A stretch of DNA of 18,426 nucleotides from Pseudomonadota bacterium (lineage in GTDB: Bacteria > Pseudomonadota > Gammaproteobacteria > UBA1113). Shown here in pieces: positions 15,791 through 18,426 of this stretch. The translations under genes were made by a program, and so were the position numbers. The stretch's first letter is position 1. The number at the start of each line of letters is the position of its first letter. A model generated the notes under the pieces. The model ran no database searches and was not told the DNA's origin. It was given only the letters and a program-made list of their open reading frames with translations. The stretch spans positions 1 to 18,426 of the forward strand of contig JAJXVQ010000011.1 of assembly GCA_021782065.1 (NCBI GenBank). Reading direction: 5' to 3'.

Positions 15791-17260
15791 CTACGCGTGT
15801 AGTGGAGAATATGGCTTCGTATTAGGCGCCTTATTGCTACATCGGCGTTCTGCTGCCATAAAAAAGCTTGAAGAACTGCTGCTTAACTTACGCTTTATCA
15901 CTATACCTGGCGCTTTTGGAGAAGATTTATCTCTAGACCCTAAAGTCTGTGCGGCTATTTCCAGAGCAGGTAGCACAGGGCTAGATTCCGTAATTTCCTT
16001 TGCTGTTTGTAAACCGCATGTATTCCTAGACCAGTCCTTGGGTTTCTCAGAGGCTTCTTCTTTCCCCTTAGCTAATACCCCATTAGCAACATAGCAATAG
16101 CCATTTTCACATAGGATCTTATTTTCAGTGCGCTCAGAACTCAATAGGGTCTGTATTTCTTGGGCTGCACTGGCAACACCGCCTACTTTTCCTGGAATAA
16201 TATGGATTATACTTGTCTCAGCATCCTGAAAAACGATGGTGCTGCGGAATTCTTTATCTGTTTTTAGCTTGGCGAGCACATTGAGTTTCCAATCTACAGG
16301 TTTAAACCGCTCAGAAAATTCCGGGTAAAAATTACTCAGATGTTCGGTACATGCTTTTTCAACTTTATCTTGAAGTTCTCTGTTGTGTAGATCCTTAAAT
16401 AGCTGTTGTCTTGCTTCTTGTTCTGTGCCAAAAGTATGCAAAATAGTCCATTTCCCATGTATAACAATGTATTGACTATTTTCTTTTACTGCACCATCAT
16501 CATACAACATCAAGCAAGGAAACCATCCATCCATCACTATAAACGGTCTTGCTGCGCCCTTTTCTTTCTCTTGTGTATCTTCATACAGCAATCCAGCACA
16601 AACTTGGTAGGCAACTTCAATATTAAATGGCAGCTTTCTGTCTGGCAAAAAACGATGATAACTGGTGGCATTAATGACGGAATCAAACTCTTCTGGAGGA
16701 TTCCCTTGCGTAGAAACAGAGATTTTACCATCTGCGTCTCGAGTCACCGAATTGACTGTAGTGCTTAGGTTTATTTTAACAGTTGTCTCTGCAAGATATT
16801 CATTAAACTTTAACCTTAACTTCCCACCTACTACAATGCTTGCTTCGGTGGTATCTATAGCCGTATGTAAGTTTTTATACCCCAGTTTTTCCGGATCTAC
16901 AATGTTAAGGCCTTGGCGTTCTGCGGCCAAAGCTTCAAAATCTTTCGCAGGTACTTTAGAGGGCAAGCCATTTGCATCAACCTTGCCTAAGCCATAGATA
17001 GAACTTTCGTGGTGGTTCACCAAATCTGGGTAAGTACGTAAGAATTCATCATATTCTTCTCTACAGTTTTGTCTCGTTTGTTCTGAACGTGGGTAATGTA
17101 AGCCTAGATGCAGACGTACACCGAAATTTCCGGAGATTTCATTTAAAATTTCACTGTTTTTTTCATAAAGGGTGACGTCACAACCCTGCTTAGACAAAAC
17201 TAAGGCCGTATGACACCCATACCACCCAGCGCCTATGATCGCAACTTTTTTACCGGCCAT
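15791..17260 (-). CDS. FAD-dependent oxidoreductase with Ser-rich C-terminal extension
   Basis: A 489-residue protein starting at the ATG at 17260, which has GGAG six bases upstream; an in-frame TTG at 17272 overlaps that site. The N-terminus is a Rossmann dinucleotide fold: VAIIGAGWYGCHTA (G10-x-G12-x2-G15), with the acidic residue at the end of strand 2 in TLYEKN. GVRLHLGLHYPRSEQTR is a motif seen in DAO-type FAD oxidoreductases, and FDSVINATSYHRFLP plus IIHIIPGKVGGVASAA close the FAD domain. The substrate is unknown. About 95-100 residues follow the usual end, Ser/Lys/Pro-rich and probably disordered, including a run of Ser. There is no signal peptide. It precedes the PAS hybrid kinase by 37 bases, suggesting a redox-linked signalling unit (inference). 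Confidence 0.8.
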   Translation of the reverse strand: MAGKKVAIIGAGWYGCHTALVLSKQGCDVTLYEKNSEILNEISGNFGVRLHLGLHYPRSEQTRQNCREEYDEFLRTYPDLVNHHESSIYGLGKVDANGLPSKVPAKDFEALAAERQGLNIVDPEKLGYKNLHTAIDTTEASIVVGGKLRLKFNEYLAETTVKINLSTTVNSVTRDADGKISVSTQGNPPEEFDSVINATSYHRFLPDRKLPFNIEVAYQVCAGLLYEDTQEKEKGAARPFIVMDGWFPCLMLYDDGAVKENSQYIVIHGKWTILHTFGTEQEARQQLFKDLHNRELQDKVEKACTEHLSNFYPEFSERFKPVDWKLNVLAKLKTDKEFRSTIVFQDAETSIIHIIPGKVGGVASAAQEIQTLLSSERTENKILCENGYCYVANGVLAKGKEEASEKPKDWSRNTCGLQTAKEITESSPVLPALEIAAQTLGSRDKSSPKAPGIVIKRKLSSSSSSFFMAAERRCSNKAPNTKPYSPLHA

Positions 17261-17451
17261 TTTTTTCTCCAATTTTAATTTTTATATCGATGGCATCAAT
17301 GTCGTTTTACTTCAAGAAACAATCTCTAAAAGCCAATATGAAGAACGGCAAAACCACTTTTACACCTTTTGACATCCTTGACCACCGGTTTTAATACTCA
17401 ATCCGTGAGAAACCAGACCCCAATAAGTGTACACATTGTGATCATTTCAGA

Positions 17452-17480
17452 ATAATAAAGTAACCTTCTTTCTTTTACAA
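17452..17480 (-). promoter_or_regulatory. Candidate promoter of the oxidoreductase-kinase unit
   Basis: On the minus strand TTGTAA (17475-17480) and TATTAT (17452-17457) are exactly 17 bases apart. Transcription would start near 17444, leaving a leader of about 185 nt before the oxidoreductase ATG. Confidence 0.45.
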
Positions 17481-17800
17481 TAGCGCTAAACAACCTCAGT
17501 TACATTCGTTAAAATTAGGGTATATCGTTACAAATCAACCTCTTGCCCATACAAAATTCATTTTAGGTGTTTTTCTACCCCACTAGTTTAAGATATTCCG
17601 TACAAATTTGCACTACTTTTTGCTTGATTCAGACGATTAATTCCTGCTTTTGGAGCAAAATCCTATTGGAGTTATACCTCAAGCCTCAGCCTGTACCCAG
17701 TAATCTTTCCCACAATAACGTACAATTTCAATGTAGCGATAATGAAATTTTTTGTCAACAGGCAATCCATATTTCTAAATAATCAATATGTTTCTATAGA

Positions 17801-17848
17801 ATAGCTAAATTTCTTATTCTGACTACTTCTTGTGAATTATTTAGCTAT
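17801..17848. repeat. Perfect 10-bp inverted repeat ATAGCTAAAT/ATTTAGCTAT
   Basis: The arms 17801-17810 and 17839-17848 are perfect complements with a 28-base spacer. With a two-base bulge the stem gains three more pairs (TTC with GAA). No T run follows, so a terminator is unlikely; an operator or a simple hairpin is possible. Confidence 0.5.
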
Positions 17849-17938
17849 ACAAGGCAAAATAAGAAAAAATCATTAATTACAAGAGAAATAATAGCCCCTA
17901 TAATCTATTTTTCTACGTGTAACTTCCTTATTTTAAGA

Positions 17939-17971
17939 CTCATTAAAAATATTGGTTATTTTTATAGTGAG
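17939..17971. repeat. AT-rich hairpin downstream of the cytochrome b561 gene
   Basis: A perfect 8-bp stem TAAAAATA/TATTTTTA (17944-17951 with 17957-17964) has a five-base loop. An outer 4-bp CTCA/TGAG pair (17939-17942 with 17968-17971) adds to it across a small internal loop. It lies about 40 bases past the cytochrome stop and could be a weak transcript end. Confidence 0.35.
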
Positions 17972-18011
17972 TTAAGTTCAACTTTAATAATACTAAACGC
18001 ACATATATATT

Positions 18012-18426
18012 TTATAACATCTTTTTTAGCACATCGTCTTTACACACAAAATGATGATACAGTGCACCTATCAGATGTAACCCGATTAAACCCAAAATAA
18101 CCCATGCCAAATAAGTGTGCCATTGCCTAACGGCGTGGCCTAAACTAGCAGATACGGGGACCAACGGGGCGGGGAAATTAAACCAGCCCCAGGGCATGGG
18201 TGGTTTGCCTTTGGCAGTCGTAAAAACCCAGCCCGATAAACACATAGCTGTAACTGAAATATATAATAAATAACGCGCGGCTTTGGCTAAAGCCGATTGA
18301 GCAAAGGGCGTGCCAGCCGGATAACTGGGTTTGATATTACGCGCCGACCATAACATAAACACGATCATAAGGGCCAAGAGCGTCATGCCTAGGGATTTAT
18401 GCCAGCCGTAAATCGCACCTTGGGTA
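18012..18426 (-). CDS. Cytochrome b561-type membrane protein (5' end beyond window)
   Basis: The frame is open to the window edge. Upstream of the first internal ATG (18386) it continues with YGWHKSLG, which is the conserved first heme-ligand helix of bacterial cytochrome b561. The gene is therefore taken as partial, with 137 codons visible plus the stop. Hydrophobic segments follow in the family order: TLLALMIVFMLW, then LLYISVTAMCLSGWVF, then the last helix. Candidate heme-b ligands are the His of WHKSLG, those of GHAVRQWH, and the LIGLHLIGALYHHF motif near the C-terminus. Such four-helix di-heme proteins move electrons within the inner membrane, from quinol or toward superoxide. The length to the edge leaves only about 40 residues missing compared with the usual 175-180. 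Confidence 0.88.
   Translation of the reverse strand, partial: TQGAIYGWHKSLGMTLLALMIVFMLWSARNIKPSYPAGTPFAQSALAKAARYLLYISVTAMCLSGWVFTTAKGKPPMPWGWFNFPAPLVPVSASLGHAVRQWHTYLAWVILGLIGLHLIGALYHHFVCKDDVLKKML

Larger units (their letters stand above)
17273..18011. other. AT-rich gap without a supported gene
   Basis: About 740 bases with no open frame that looks protein-like on either strand. A 71-codon plus-strand frame at 17567-17782 has no ribosome site and no family character. The region holds the candidate promoter at 17452-17480, a 10-bp perfect inverted repeat at 17801-17848 and an AT-rich hairpin at 17939-17971. I see no tRNA, insertion sequence or recognisable gene remnant. It separates two minus-strand genes and may include regulatory DNA or the debris of a lost gene. 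Confidence 0.6.

Noticed and set aside
17430..17450. CRP-like TGTGATCATTTCA half-site
   Set aside because: Only one half matches; the second half TCACA is absent.
17567..17782. A 71-codon plus-strand open frame in the gap
   Set aside because: It has no ribosome site, no recognisable composition or motif, and lies in AT-rich DNA where such frames occur by chance.

Overview
The window looks like a chromosomal segment of a low-GC (AT-rich intergenic) gammaproteobacterium, most plausibly of the order Legionellales (Legionella/Coxiella/Rickettsiella-like). This is inferred from the protein flavour: an AddAB pair of the TIGR03623 type, a PAS hybrid kinase with an NMxHDIRTP H-box, and a Pro/Gln/Ser-rich orphan protein of the kind often seen as secreted effectors in that order. 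No 16S rRNA, tRNA or other taxonomic marker is present, so the assignment is inference.

Layout. Bases 1-108 are the 3' end of lysS (+), which meets a small secreted Spy/CpxP-like protein (158-532, -) tail to tail across a hairpin. The leader of that small gene carries a nested inverted repeat. A PrpB/PEP-mutase family lyase (817-1668, +) follows and ends at a strong hairpin shared with a convergent orphan gene (1910-3472, -), a candidate effector. Upstream of the orphan gene lie a possible PmrA-like box and a short, previously unframed remnant of a LOG-family nucleotide hydrolase (about 3621-3764, -).

Bases 3766-13098 form a long minus-strand block read as nadE, addB, addA, a cN-I-type 5'-nucleotidase, then terC/ygdQ. 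nadE/addB and addB/addA overlap by ATGA, so NAD synthesis and double-strand-break repair are translationally coupled. Divergent from nadE, a FimT/GspH minor pseudopilin (13212-13733, +) has a clear sigma70-type promoter.

The pilin converges on a minus-strand unit: an FAD-dependent oxidoreductase with a Ser-rich C-terminal extension (15791-17260), then what was one PAS - histidine kinase - receiver - HPt protein (13738-15753). That protein is now split into three frames by two opposite one-base shifts, both at or near poly-A runs. An AT-rich gap of about 750 bp without a convincing gene (17261-18011) follows. The window ends in a cytochrome b561-type membrane protein (18012 to the edge, -).

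The points most worth a second look are the twice-shifted but motif-intact hybrid kinase, the LOG-family remnant, the orphan effector-like gene with its possible PmrA box, and the nested inverted repeat before the Spy-like gene. No CRISPR array, insertion sequence, prophage or tRNA was found.
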